Of a DNA stretch of 24,079 nucleotides, positions 6,850 through 15,220 are shown in pieces. The notes under the pieces were generated by a model. It ran no database searches and was not told where the DNA came from. It was given only the letters and a program-made list of their open reading frames with translations. Each line of letters opens with the position of its first letter. Within the stretch, counting starts at the first letter, position 1. Both the position numbers and the translations under genes were made by a program. Source of the DNA: Verrucomicrobiota bacterium (GTDB lineage Bacteria; Verrucomicrobiota; Verrucomicrobiia; Opitutales; Intestinicryptomonadaceae); assembly GCA_003343565.1 (NCBI GenBank), contig QALA01000056.1, positions 1-24,079 of the forward strand, in the 5' to 3' direction.

Positions 6850-8712
6850 TTATAATGAGAGGACGTATTCTTCCAAATCGCGCAGCTGTTCATCGGTGAG
6901 TTTTGAGGTTTTTCCGTGTTTGTCGTCGTGGTTGAATTTGCGCAGCATTTCAAAAATGGTGCGCGCGCGCCCGTCGTAGAGATAGGGAGCGGTGCGCCAA
7001 ACTTCGCAGAGGGTGGGGGTGTCGAACTTGAAGCCTATGTATTCGTTCAGCCCAGATCCCACGTCGTGCCTCTTCATGTCGGTATAGTAGGTTCCGGTGT
7101 GGCAGTGCACGCAGCCGGCCTTGTTGAAAATTTCCATTCCGCGCTTTGCGGATTCGCTCAATTCCCCGTCCACCAAATACGGGCTTTCAACAGCCTCAAG
7201 ACTCTTCAAATAGGCGTCTATCGCCTTTGAGTCCTTTTCCGGCCTGCGGGTAAATTGTATAAACTGTATGCCCTTTCGCACGGCGATTTCGGCGCTTTTT
7301 CGCACGGCGCTGATCATTGCGGGCGGAGTGTGGTGAGAGTACAGCATGGACTTGGACTGTTTGGGATTGCCGATTCCGTCGTTTAAGAGGTCCCAGTTGA
7401 GAGCGTCGGAACGGACTTCCGTGTGGCATGTCACGCAGGACAGCCAGTGTTGGAAGCACAGCGACGCGTCGTGGTAAAAGAGATCCCCGCGCCTGACCTC
7501 GTTCATGACTTCGTTTCCCCCGATGGATATTTTTTCGGGGGCTGTGGGATTTTTGAGATTCAGCTTGTTGAGGGTGTCGGAATAGTACATTCCGACGTAG
7601 GCGTTGTCGCCGAGAATCGCTATGTGTCTGGGGCCGTATCCGTTCATCAAAACGCGCTTGCGTATGTTGGAGAGGAAGGAGAGGTCGTTGCAGATGTCCT
7701 CGTAGGTTTTGGCGGCGTCCTCGGATTTGGCATAACGCTCGGATATGCGGGATATGAGGGCGGGCAGGTCTATGATGCTGACCTCGTGCGAGCCGGAATG
7801 GACGACGACGAGATTCTTGCCGGCTTCGTCTATTGCCAGTCCGTACAGGTTTGCCGCGCCCAGTTCGATGTCGTCCAACAGGAAGGTTGCGAATATCTTA
7901 TCGGTCTGGGTGTCGACGATGGTGACGGCGTTTGTGCTTATCCAGCCGCGCTCGACCTGCGTCGTCGGGACGTTGAAGCGGCCGACGGCGTGCGTGATGA
8001 ACGCGTATTTTCCGTCGGGCGACATCGCGACCTCCTGGCAGTTGATTGAGCCGTTTGGAAGGGGGAGATTCGCTATGGTTTTGAGGGTTTTTGCGTCGAG
8101 AATCGTGATGGCGGAGGCTATGTTTTCCTCGTAGAGCCCGCCCTTGGATTCGGGAATCTGGTTTGCGACGACGAGCTTTTTGCCGTCTTTGGTTTCGGCT
8201 ACTGAGAACGGGTCGCGCACGGCGTTTCCCTGTCCCTTTTGTTCGAGCGTTCGGGCGTCGAAGGCGGTTATTTTATTTATAAACTGGTTTGCGACATAGA
8301 CCGTTTTGCCGTCATTCGAGAGCGCGGCGGCGCGGGGCATGTGCCCGGCGGAAGCGGTTTGGGTGATCGCGTTTTTTTCGAGGTCGATTTTGAGCAGTTT
8401 TCCCTTTGGGTGCGCTATTGTAACGTATGCGGTTTTGCCGTCTTTGGATACGGCAAGTCCGGACGGGTGGCCGCCGAGGGGAATTTTAGCGGAGACTTTA
8501 TCCCCCTTTATTATTAAAAGTTCGTCGCCCGTTCTGGCTGTGACGTATATGTTGTCTGGCGGGAGCGAAACGACAAAGTCCGGGCTAAGATACCTTTCCT
8601 TGTAGTCGGGAATGTCGCCGTACACGGTGGGCTTGTATGGCATTTGAGCGGCGCAGAAACTGGCGGAAAGCGCGCTTATTGCAAGTACGGCGATTTTTTT
8701 AATTTCGAACAT
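6850..8712 (-). CDS. Exported YVTN beta-propeller / di-heme cytochrome c (CcpA/MauG-like)
   Basis: A 620-residue periplasmic protein. Residues 1-22 form a signal peptide ending near CAAQ. Residues 50-400 carry repeated propeller blades (DGKTAYVT, DGKTVYVANQ, DGKYAFITHA, GKNLVVVHSG). The C-terminal part is a di-heme module with CXXCH motifs at 426-430 (CVTCH) and 534-538 (CVHCH). It also has GIGNPKQSKSMLYSHHTPP, and APYLYDGRA typical of the cytochrome c peroxidase/MauG family. It probably does periplasmic redox chemistry (peroxide reduction or oxidative maturation of a partner); the propeller may bind the partner. The start is supported by AGGAG six bases before the ATG. It is monocistronic, with a good terminator downstream. 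The precise reaction is unknown. The two haems require a cytochrome c maturation system elsewhere in the genome. Confidence 0.87.
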   Translation of the reverse strand: MFEIKKIAVLAISALSASFCAAQMPYKPTVYGDIPDYKERYLSPDFVVSLPPDNIYVTARTGDELLIIKGDKVSAKIPLGGHPSGLAVSKDGKTAYVTIAHPKGKLLKIDLEKNAITQTASAGHMPRAAALSNDGKTVYVANQFINKITAFDARTLEQKGQGNAVRDPFSVAETKDGKKLVVANQIPESKGGLYEENIASAITILDAKTLKTIANLPLPNGSINCQEVAMSPDGKYAFITHAVGRFNVPTTQVERGWISTNAVTIVDTQTDKIFATFLLDDIELGAANLYGLAIDEAGKNLVVVHSGSHEVSIIDLPALISRISERYAKSEDAAKTYEDICNDLSFLSNIRKRVLMNGYGPRHIAILGDNAYVGMYYSDTLNKLNLKNPTAPEKISIGGNEVMNEVRRGDLFYHDASLCFQHWLSCVTCHTEVRSDALNWDLLNDGIGNPKQSKSMLYSHHTPPAMISAVRKSAEIAVRKGIQFIQFTRRPEKDSKAIDAYLKSLEAVESPYLVDGELSESAKRGMEIFNKAGCVHCHTGTYYTDMKRHDVGSGLNEYIGFKFDTPTLCEVWRTAPYLYDGRARTIFEMLRKFNHDDKHGKTSKLTDEQLRDLEEYVLSL

Positions 8713-9071
8713 ATTAATCTCCTGTGATTTTTTATTTCAATCGGAAAATGCGGCGCGCCGTTTAGGGCTCCGCCTTCCGCAGAAGGGGGGACGCCTTCCT
8801 CCCGGCTTGAGACCGGCGCGCATTCCGCAACGCCCGGCCTCCCCGTCCTCTTTTCCGCATTTTTCCCCCGGCCGCAGTCCGCGGCGCTCTCCGGAAAATC
8901 CTCAAGAATAATCCGCCGTCCGCGGGCCGGTGTCAAATAAAATCTCGGCTGAAAAATTTTAGTGTTGTAAAAGGGGGTGCGCGGGTGCAAGATTCAAATT
9001 TTGCGCCGCAATATATGCGGAAAACATATGCGCGCGCACAAAGCGGACTTTCACATTTTTTTAACGAAAAA
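8713..9071. promoter_or_regulatory. Divergent intergenic region between the cytochrome gene and purA
   Basis: These 359 bp separate two divergent genes and should hold both promoters. Seen directly: the cytochrome gene's AGGAG (on the minus strand); a GC-rich block with the near-palindrome GCGGCGCGCCGT near 8752; and an A/T-rich segment 8935-8970 upstream of purA. I could not fix a convincing -35/-10 pair for either gene. A start for purA at 8985 or 9015 in the same frame is possible but would give a non-family N-terminal extension. Confidence 0.45.
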
Positions 9072-10622
9072 ATGGCACTTACAAAATTCAACGGTCAACT
9101 GATAGCGGACGTCGGCATAAGCATGGGCGACGAGGGCAAGGGCAGACTCGTCTACGAGGTGATAGAGGAGCTGAAGAGCGGGAGCGGCCGCAGCGACGCC
9201 GCGGCGATGGTCGCCAAAATAAACGGCGGCGCAAATTCAGGCCATACTGCCGGCGGCATAAAGCTTAATCTGCTTCCGGCCGGCGTCATAGAAAACGACG
9301 TTCGGATTTTAGCGATAGGTTCAGGCGTCGTGGCCGATCCGCGCAAGTTTCTGTGGGAGGGCCTGCCGCTTCAGGCGCGCGGATTTAACATATTCGACAG
9401 GCTCCTTATCGACGAGCGCACCATGGTCAGCGACATCTCTCACCGCCTTCTCGACTTGGCGTGGGAGGATTACCGCGCGAACCACTTGAATGAGGAGCCG
9501 CGCGGCTCCACGGCGCGCGGAATAACTCCCGCATATGCCGACGAAGTTTCGCAGTTCCAGATTTGGTTTTGCGAATTTTTGGGCTCCAGGGACGAATTCG
9601 CCTCAAAGCTCGCCGCCAGGCTCGAACGCGCCGCCGACACAATCAGATGCGTTTGCAGAGTCTCTCCGGAGAAGTGGCGCGGATTCTTCGACTTTCTCAC
9701 CAATTCCGAACTCCGCGCAAACGCCGATTCTGTGAAGGCCGGAGTCTTCGGAGAGGGCGAGTTCGACTTCGGAAAATTCTGTGGTTCCGAGCCGTTTACG
9801 TTCAATGTCGAGGCCGTTGCGGACGCCTATTGGGAGGCGGGAACAAGGCTTGCCAAAAATATCGGGGACGTTCGGGAAGCCGCGCTTGAAGCCCTTGCGC
9901 GGGGCGACTACATAATCGGGGAGTTCGGCCAGGCCTATTGGCTGGACAAGCGCCACGGCTTTCGTCCGAACGTCACCGCGTCGCACACGGGGACGCCGGA
10001 ATTTTTCCAGAGTTTGGGAATCCCGGTTCAGCCCGTTCACGCGATCGGCTGTTGCAAGGCCTACGACACCAAAGTCGGCACCCACCTCTTTCTCACGCGC
10101 ATGGACGCCTCCCACCCGCTCGCCCAAAAGCTCGGAAAGCTTGAGTTCGGCACGAGCACCGGACGCCAGCGCATGGTCGGCTGGTTCGACGCCTTGGAAA
10201 AGGCGGACGCGCTCCGCTATGGCGGATATGACGACATCGTGATAAACAAGCTCGACGCGCTGTCGTACTCCGGAGGCTGGCAGGGCGGGGAGCTTTTGGT
10301 GTGCACGGCGTACAAATCTCCGGACGGAAAAATATACCGCGGCGTTCCGCGTTCGGACGCCGTGAGAAAGACGCTCTCCCCCGTTTACGCGCAGCTTAAG
10401 GGCTGGTCGGAGGACATCTCCGGCGTCAGGAGCTTCGCGGATTTGCCGCGGGCGGCCAGGGAGTATGTGGCTTTTTGCATGAAGAGCGTAATCGAGATTG
10501 CCTCGCGCGGCGGAACGTTAAAAAAACTTCCCAATTTGCGATATATAGGCGTTGGGCCCATGCAGTCGCAAATGATAAAAGATGTGCCCGCGACGGAGGA
10601 GCTGCTTGCGCTGGTCAAGTAG
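9072..10622 (+). CDS. purA: Adenylosuccinate synthetase, divergent long form
   Basis: The enzyme joins IMP and aspartate using GTP, the first committed step from IMP to AMP. Family motifs in order: GISMGDEGKGR (catalytic Asp20, equivalent to E. coli Asp13), GGANSGHT (His58, equivalent to His41), GSTARGITPAY, GQAYWLDKRHGFRPNVTAS, GCCKAYDTKVG, EFGTSTGRQRMVGWFD and INKLDALSYSGG. At 516 residues it is about 85 longer than usual, mainly from an insertion after GITPAYADE (roughly residues 165-270). Several residues that are near-invariant elsewhere differ (Trp to Met before GDEGKGK; NAGHT to NSGHT). The Asp of GDEGKG is retained, which argues against the phage PurZ type. The start at 9072 is chosen because the conserved N-terminus begins there. 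It precedes mcsA by 30 bp. Confidence 0.9.
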   Translation: MALTKFNGQLIADVGISMGDEGKGRLVYEVIEELKSGSGRSDAAAMVAKINGGANSGHTAGGIKLNLLPAGVIENDVRILAIGSGVVADPRKFLWEGLPLQARGFNIFDRLLIDERTMVSDISHRLLDLAWEDYRANHLNEEPRGSTARGITPAYADEVSQFQIWFCEFLGSRDEFASKLAARLERAADTIRCVCRVSPEKWRGFFDFLTNSELRANADSVKAGVFGEGEFDFGKFCGSEPFTFNVEAVADAYWEAGTRLAKNIGDVREAALEALARGDYIIGEFGQAYWLDKRHGFRPNVTASHTGTPEFFQSLGIPVQPVHAIGCCKAYDTKVGTHLFLTRMDASHPLAQKLGKLEFGTSTGRQRMVGWFDALEKADALRYGGYDDIVINKLDALSYSGGWQGGELLVCTAYKSPDGKIYRGVPRSDAVRKTLSPVYAQLKGWSEDISGVRSFADLPRAAREYVAFCMKSVIEIASRGGTLKKLPNLRYIGVGPMQSQMIKDVPATEELLALVK

Positions 10623-10652
10623 GCCCCGCTGCGGAATGCGGAAATTGGCGAT

Positions 10653-11426
10653 ATGGCAAACGAGTACAAATGCGACATATGCGGCGCGCACGCGACGGTT
10701 CACATCACGAAGATTGTGGACGGCAAAAAGCTGAAGGTCCACTTGTGCGAATCGTGCGCAAAAAAGGCGTCGTTCGAGGCGCTCCACCTGCCGGCGGAGC
10801 TCTTTCCAAAGCTGCAGAAGCTCGAACAGAACATAATAGAAAATCTGGCGCGGGCGGAGGACGGCAGGATTTGCAGGTCGTGCGGGGCAAGCCTTGGGGG
10901 AATAGAGAAGGGCGAAAGGTTCTCGTGCCCCGACTGCTACGCGCATTTTGGGCAGGAGAAACTCTTTGAGCTTTTTTCCCAGCTCCATTCCGCGACGCGC
11001 CACAGGGGGAAATCGCCCAAGTTTCACGCTGCCGCTTCCGGGCGCGACGGCGGCAGAGAAGGTTCGGATTCCGGCGCGGACGCGTCGGCTTTCGGCGGCG
11101 GCTCGCGTTCCGAGGGAAATTCGGACGGCGGAAATCCGGAGCGTTCTTCCGGTTTTGAGTCCGAAACGTTTGAATCGGAAACCGCGCAGTCCGGAACTCC
11201 GGGAGGGGCGGACGGTTTGACGGGCGGATTGGCGGCCGCGGTCTCTTCCGCCGCCGGCGGCGCGAGTTCGCAGGCAGCGGCTTCCGGCGGGAAAGACAAG
11301 CTTCCGTCGGAGGGCGATTCGCGCGAGGCGCTCATGCGAAAGCTCAACCTCGCAATATCGGACGAGCGTTATGAGGACGCCGCAAAAATCCGCGACATGC
11401 TCAAGGAGATGTCCGCAAAGCCGTGA
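10653..11426 (+). CDS. mcsA: McsA-like zinc protein with C-terminal UVR motif, adaptor of the arginine kinase
   Basis: McsA activates the protein-arginine kinase McsB and links it to ClpC. Four CXXC pairs, at residues 7/10, 32/35, 74/77 and 92/95, form two probable zinc knuckles. They are followed by the conserved HRGKSP (117-122) and a C-terminal UVR motif (about 223-254: ISDERYEDAAKIRDMLKEM). Between HRGKSP and the UVR motif lies an insertion of about 95 residues (127-222) of low complexity, dominated by Gly, Ser, Ala and Glu, with FESET repeated twice. Firmicute McsA, about 180 residues, lacks it. The gene is 30 bp after purA and 21 bp before mcsB, so an operon is likely. The call is confident on cysteine pattern, UVR motif and neighbour. 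Confidence 0.88.
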   Translation: MANEYKCDICGAHATVHITKIVDGKKLKVHLCESCAKKASFEALHLPAELFPKLQKLEQNIIENLARAEDGRICRSCGASLGGIEKGERFSCPDCYAHFGQEKLFELFSQLHSATRHRGKSPKFHAAASGRDGGREGSDSGADASAFGGGSRSEGNSDGGNPERSSGFESETFESETAQSGTPGGADGLTGGLAAAVSSAAGGASSQAAASGGKDKLPSEGDSREALMRKLNLAISDERYEDAAKIRDMLKEMSAKP

Positions 11427-11447
11427 GGCCAACTCCTACGTTTTTTA

Positions 11448-12524
11448 ATGAAAACCGGCGCAGACAGTGGGGCGGCAAAGCCGAATGGGGATTCGGTCGT
11501 CATAAGTTCCCGCGTACGCTTGGCCAGAAACCTGGCGGGCGAGAGGTTTGTAAACTCGGCCGACTCGCAGACTCTCCGGCGCGTGTACGAAGTCTGCGCG
11601 CGGGCTTTGGGCTCCGCCAGAAGACTCAAATCGGGCACGCTCCGCCGCATAGACGAGCTCTCCCAAAGCGAGCGCATGGAGCTTTTCGAGGAGCGCAAGA
11701 TAAGCTCCGATCTCTTGAGCGCGGACATTTCGCCGCGCGGGCTGTACCTTTCCGCCGACGGCATGAGCGGGGCGATGATAAACGAGGAGGACCACCTGCG
11801 GATTTTTGTCGTCGGCCGCCGGCTGTGCCCCGCGTCGCTGTGGCGCGCGGCCAACGCGCTGGACGACGATATCGAACGCAGCGTCGAGTACGCCTATTCC
11901 CCCAAGTACGGCTATCTCACCGCCTGTCCGACGAATGTCGGCACGGGGATAAGGGTGTCGGTGATGATGCATTTGCCGGCGTTGGAAATGGTCTCGGACA
12001 TGGAGAAAATCGTGCGCGGCGTAAACCAGCTGGGCATGACTTTTCGCGGCGGATACGGCGAGGGCAGCGGGTCGCCGGGGGCGTTCTACCAGCTTTCAAA
12101 CCAGCAGACGCTGGGGATATCGGAGGGCGAAATTGTCGCAAAGATTTCCAAGTACGCAAAGAAGATCAGGGAGTTTGAATTGGACGCGCGCGCGCGCCTC
12201 AGGGAGGATTCACCCCTTTTGCTTGCGGATAAAATTCTGCGCGCGCACTCCGCGCTGTCGGTTTGCAGGCTGATAGACACGGCCGAGGCGCTGGGGCACC
12301 TGTCGTCGCTTCGGCTTGCGGCGGACATGGGAATGGCGAAAATTCCGGTCGAAACCGTGGACGCCTTGATGGTGTCCATACAGCCGGCGCATCTGGCAAA
12401 ACTTTCGGGTTTGGAGGGCGATTCTTTCGACCCGATTGCGCGGGATTGCGCGCGGGCGGATTTCCTGCGCCGCGCGATGCGTTCGGTTCCGCCCCCGGCG
12501 TTTCCGGATTCCCGAAAAAGCTAA
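11448..12524 (+). CDS. mcsB: Protein-arginine kinase McsB
   Basis: McsB phosphorylates arginine side chains using ATP; phospho-arginine tags proteins for ClpC-ClpP. The 358-residue protein is a phosphagen-kinase fold without the N-terminal creatine-kinase domain. Motifs: SSRVRLARN (20-28), NEEDH (112-116, catalytic region), LTACPTNVGTG (157-167, the active-site Cys loop) and RGGYGEGS (200-207). The allosteric phospho-arginine-binding motif RDXXRA is present as RDCARA (332-337). It follows mcsA by 21 bp and precedes clpC by 139 bp. No CtsR gene is present, although Firmicutes have ctsR-mcsA-mcsB-clpC. Few Shine-Dalgarno bases precede the ATG. The assignment is secure; phosphatase (YwlE-like) and ClpP genes are not in this window. 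Confidence 0.92.
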   Translation: MKTGADSGAAKPNGDSVVISSRVRLARNLAGERFVNSADSQTLRRVYEVCARALGSARRLKSGTLRRIDELSQSERMELFEERKISSDLLSADISPRGLYLSADGMSGAMINEEDHLRIFVVGRRLCPASLWRAANALDDDIERSVEYAYSPKYGYLTACPTNVGTGIRVSVMMHLPALEMVSDMEKIVRGVNQLGMTFRGGYGEGSGSPGAFYQLSNQQTLGISEGEIVAKISKYAKKIREFELDARARLREDSPLLLADKILRAHSALSVCRLIDTAEALGHLSSLRLAADMGMAKIPVETVDALMVSIQPAHLAKLSGLEGDSFDPIARDCARADFLRRAMRSVPPPAFPDSRKS

Positions 12525-12546
12525 AAAAACGGCCGCATTTGGGCAT

Positions 12547-12564
12547 GCGCGCTTATTTGCGCGC
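12547..12564. repeat. 18-bp hairpin repeat, copy 1 (mcsB-clpC gap)
   Basis: The sequence GCGCGCTTATTTGCGCGC is a perfect 6-bp stem with a 6-base loop. The same 18 bp recur exactly at 23104-23121. Here outer arms GGCAT (12542-12546) and ATGCC (12570-12574) can extend the stem. No T-run follows, so it is not a standard intrinsic terminator. Confidence 0.6.
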
Positions 12565-12622
12565 GTTTTATGCCGAATTAACAATCAAAACGCTGGCGGT
12601 TCGGGGTTGTCCGGGCCGGCCG

Positions 12623-12663
12623 GAGACAATTTGACAATTTAGGAAATTTAGGAAAACACAAAT
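12623..12663 (+). promoter_or_regulatory. clpC leader with direct repeats and two AGGA sites
   Basis: Just before the clpC ATG, ACAATTTG is followed by ACAATTT, and AATTTAGGA occurs twice back-to-back (about 12637-12654). This gives two possible Shine-Dalgarno AGGA sites. A TTGACA at 12631-12636 matches a -35 box exactly, but no -10 box lies at proper spacing before the start codon, so I do not call it a promoter. No CtsR box or CIRCE element was seen. The rest of the 139-bp mcsB-clpC gap holds the 18-bp hairpin repeat. Confidence 0.35.
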
Positions 12664-15180
12664 ATGCAGCATACACCAAGAGCTCAGCAGGTTTTGGCGC
12701 TGGCCCGCAAGGAGGCAATCAGGTTTCGCCATAACTACATAGGCACGGAGCACATTTTGCTCGGCATAATAAGGCTCGGCCAGGGCGTGGCGGTGAACGT
12801 CTTGCGCAAGCTCGGCGTTAGCCTTGACAAGGTCAGCGCGGAGGTGGAGCGCCAGGTTCCGGCGAACGACTATCCCATGGGCGGCGTGTCCGAAATATCC
12901 TATTCGGCGCGCGTCAAGAAGGTTTTGTCGCTGGCTTCCTACGAGGCCATGAACCTCAAGCATAATTGCGTGGGCACCGAGCACATTCTGCTCGGACTGC
13001 TCCGCGAAGGCGAGGGCGTGGCCGCGCAGATACTTCGCCAGTTGGGCGTCAATATCGACGACTGCAGAATGCAGATTCTCGCCGAACTCGATCCGAACTT
13101 CGCCGGCGACGCCGTGCCCCCGGAGCCGGAAGAGATTCATCAGCAAAATCCGTTCGATCAGCCCGGACCGATTCCGCAGGGAAAGCCGCAAAGCGCGCTG
13201 CGCGCTTTCGGCCGCGACCTGACCCAAATGGCGCGCGACGGAAAGCTGGACCCGGTAGTGGGGCGTTCGCGCGAAATACTGCGCGTGGTTCAGATACTCT
13301 GCCGCCGCACGAAGAACAATCCCGTTCTGGTGGGCGAGGCCGGGGTGGGCAAGACCGCCATTGTGGAGGGTCTGGCCCAGGAAATCGCCAACGGGGAGGT
13401 TCCGGAAATACTGGCCAACAAGACCGTAATTTCTCTCGACATGGCCCTCATGGTTGCCGGAACCAAGTACCGCGGCCAGTTTGAGGAGCGCATAAAGGCC
13501 GTCATGGACGAAATAGCCAGGGACGGAAACGTGATACTGTTCATAGACGAGCTTCACACAATCGTCGGCGCGGGCGGAGCGGAGGGCGCAATGGACGCCT
13601 CAAACATATTCAAGCCCGCGCTCTCAAGGGGAACGCTCCAATGCATAGGCGCGACCACCCTTGCCGAGTACAGGAAGTTTATAGAGAAGGACAGCGCGCT
13701 CGACAGGCGCTTTCAAAGCGTAAAAGTGGACGAGCCTTCGGCCGCCGACACGGTAAAGATACTGCGCGGCCTGCGGGCAAACTATGAGAAGCACCACCAC
13801 TGCGTCTATTCCGACGCCGCGCTTGAGGCCGCAGTGAAGCTTTCCGAACGCTACATAACCGACAGGTTTTTGCCGGACAAGGCGATTGACGTAATCGACG
13901 AGGCCGGTTCGCGCGCTCGCATAAAGATGATGGAGCGTCCGGAGGAGGTCGTAAAAATCAACTCCCTGATCGCCGCAGCGAAGGAGGAAAAGGAGGGAGC
14001 GATACGCGACCAGCGCTTTGAGGAGGCCGCGGCCCTGCGCGACAGGGAGAAGTCGCTCTCTTCCCAGCGCGACGACATAGTCAAGGCGTGGAAGGCGTCG
14101 CTGGAGGACAAGCGGGTCGAGGTGTCGGAGGACGACATCTACACGGTGGTTTCGACGTGGACGGGAATACCGCTTTCCAGAATGGAGACAGAGGAGAGCA
14201 GGAAACTTCTGGAGCTTGAGGGCTGCCTGCGCGCGAACGTCGTGGGGCAGGACGAGGCCACCGGCGTGATAGCCCGCGCATTGCGCCGCTCCCGCGCGGC
14301 CCTCAAGGATCCGAACAGGCCGATAGGCTCCTTCATGTTTCTCGGACCCACCGGAGTGGGAAAGACGTATCTGGCAAAAATTTTGGCCGAGCAGATGTTC
14401 GGCAAGCAGGACGCCTTGATACAGATAGACATGTCGGAGTACATGGAAAAATATTCCGTATCGCGCCTGATAGGCTCTCCGCCCGGATACGTCGGGCACG
14501 AGGACGGCGGGCAGCTCACGGAGCAGGTGCGCCGCCGCCCGTACAGCGTGATTCTTTTCGACGAGGTTGAGAAAGCCCACCCCGACGTGCTCCAGCTGCT
14601 GTTGCAGGTTCTTGAGGACGGGCGTCTGACGGATAGTCTCGGCCGCACGGTGGACTTTCGCAATACGATAATCATACTGACCAGCAATGTCGGGGCGCAC
14701 ATTCTCCAGCGCAACAACTTCATGGGGTTTGACGCGCTTTCGAGCGGGTCGGAGGACTATGAAAAAACCAGGGAGCGCGTGATGGACGAAATGAAAAAGT
14801 CGTTTCGCCCGGAGTTTCTGAACCGCATAAACGACGTTGTGCTGTTCCGCACGCTGACAAAAGACGACATGCGCAAGATTGTGCAGCTGGAGTTGGACAA
14901 ACTTCGCGCGCGCCTTGCGGAAAAGGGATTGTCGCTCGCCATGGACGACGAGGCGATAGACTTCCTAATATCCAAGGGCTGGGACGAAAAGTATGGGGCG
15001 CGCCCGCTAAAGCGCGCGATAGAGCGCGAGCTGGAAGACGTGCTTGCCGAGTCCATTCTGCGCGGAGACATTGAGGAGGGCGAGTCTTCCGTAAGGGTGT
15101 CGCTCGACGCCGATAAAGGGCGGCTCGCATTTATTCAGCGCAAGCCTCCGAAGAAGTCCGCATCAAAGTCGGCCCAATAG
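12664..15180 (+). CDS. clpC: ATP-dependent unfoldase ClpC (Hsp100, class I)
   Basis: ClpC is a hexameric AAA+ unfoldase that feeds substrates, including phospho-arginine-tagged ones, to ClpP. The 838-residue protein has a double Clp N-domain (1-145), AAA-1 with Walker A GEAGVGKT (224-231) and Walker B ILFIDE (291-296), and a middle domain with a UVR motif (about 441-465, EGAIRDQRFEEAAALRD). AAA-2 has Walker A GPTGVGKT (561-568), Walker B VILFDE (629-634) and the sensor region GWDEKYGARPLKRAIERELED. The UVR-bearing short middle domain distinguishes ClpC from ClpB and is the known McsB/McsA docking region. It follows mcsB after a 139-bp gap that may hold its own promoter. Length and domains are normal. 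Overall coding structure is clean and the call is secure. Confidence 0.96.
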   Translation: MQHTPRAQQVLALARKEAIRFRHNYIGTEHILLGIIRLGQGVAVNVLRKLGVSLDKVSAEVERQVPANDYPMGGVSEISYSARVKKVLSLASYEAMNLKHNCVGTEHILLGLLREGEGVAAQILRQLGVNIDDCRMQILAELDPNFAGDAVPPEPEEIHQQNPFDQPGPIPQGKPQSALRAFGRDLTQMARDGKLDPVVGRSREILRVVQILCRRTKNNPVLVGEAGVGKTAIVEGLAQEIANGEVPEILANKTVISLDMALMVAGTKYRGQFEERIKAVMDEIARDGNVILFIDELHTIVGAGGAEGAMDASNIFKPALSRGTLQCIGATTLAEYRKFIEKDSALDRRFQSVKVDEPSAADTVKILRGLRANYEKHHHCVYSDAALEAAVKLSERYITDRFLPDKAIDVIDEAGSRARIKMMERPEEVVKINSLIAAAKEEKEGAIRDQRFEEAAALRDREKSLSSQRDDIVKAWKASLEDKRVEVSEDDIYTVVSTWTGIPLSRMETEESRKLLELEGCLRANVVGQDEATGVIARALRRSRAALKDPNRPIGSFMFLGPTGVGKTYLAKILAEQMFGKQDALIQIDMSEYMEKYSVSRLIGSPPGYVGHEDGGQLTEQVRRRPYSVILFDEVEKAHPDVLQLLLQVLEDGRLTDSLGRTVDFRNTIIILTSNVGAHILQRNNFMGFDALSSGSEDYEKTRERVMDEMKKSFRPEFLNRINDVVLFRTLTKDDMRKIVQLELDKLRARLAEKGLSLAMDDEAIDFLISKGWDEKYGARPLKRAIERELEDVLAESILRGDIEEGESSVRVSLDADKGRLAFIQRKPPKKSASKSAQ

Positions 15181-15220
15181 CGGGCGGGCGAAATTGCGGC
15201 CTGCTGACGGCGGGGCTTGG

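Noticed and set aside
9072..10622. Phage-type PurZ (2-aminoadenine DNA pathway)
   Set aside because: The diagnostic replacement of the catalytic Asp is absent (GDEGKG keeps Asp), and there are no phage or Z-genome genes around.
10518..11432. 304-codon minus-strand open frame opposite mcsA
   Set aside because: Arg/Leu-rich antisense shadow; McsA motifs (four CXXC pairs, UVR) are on the plus strand.
12631..12664. Sigma-70 promoter starting at TTGACA directly before clpC
   Set aside because: The -35-like box is perfect, but no -10 box exists at 15-19 bp spacing before the ATG.
13624..14700. 358-codon minus-strand open frame opposite clpC
   Set aside because: Antisense shadow of the AAA+ domains of clpC; no independent motif.
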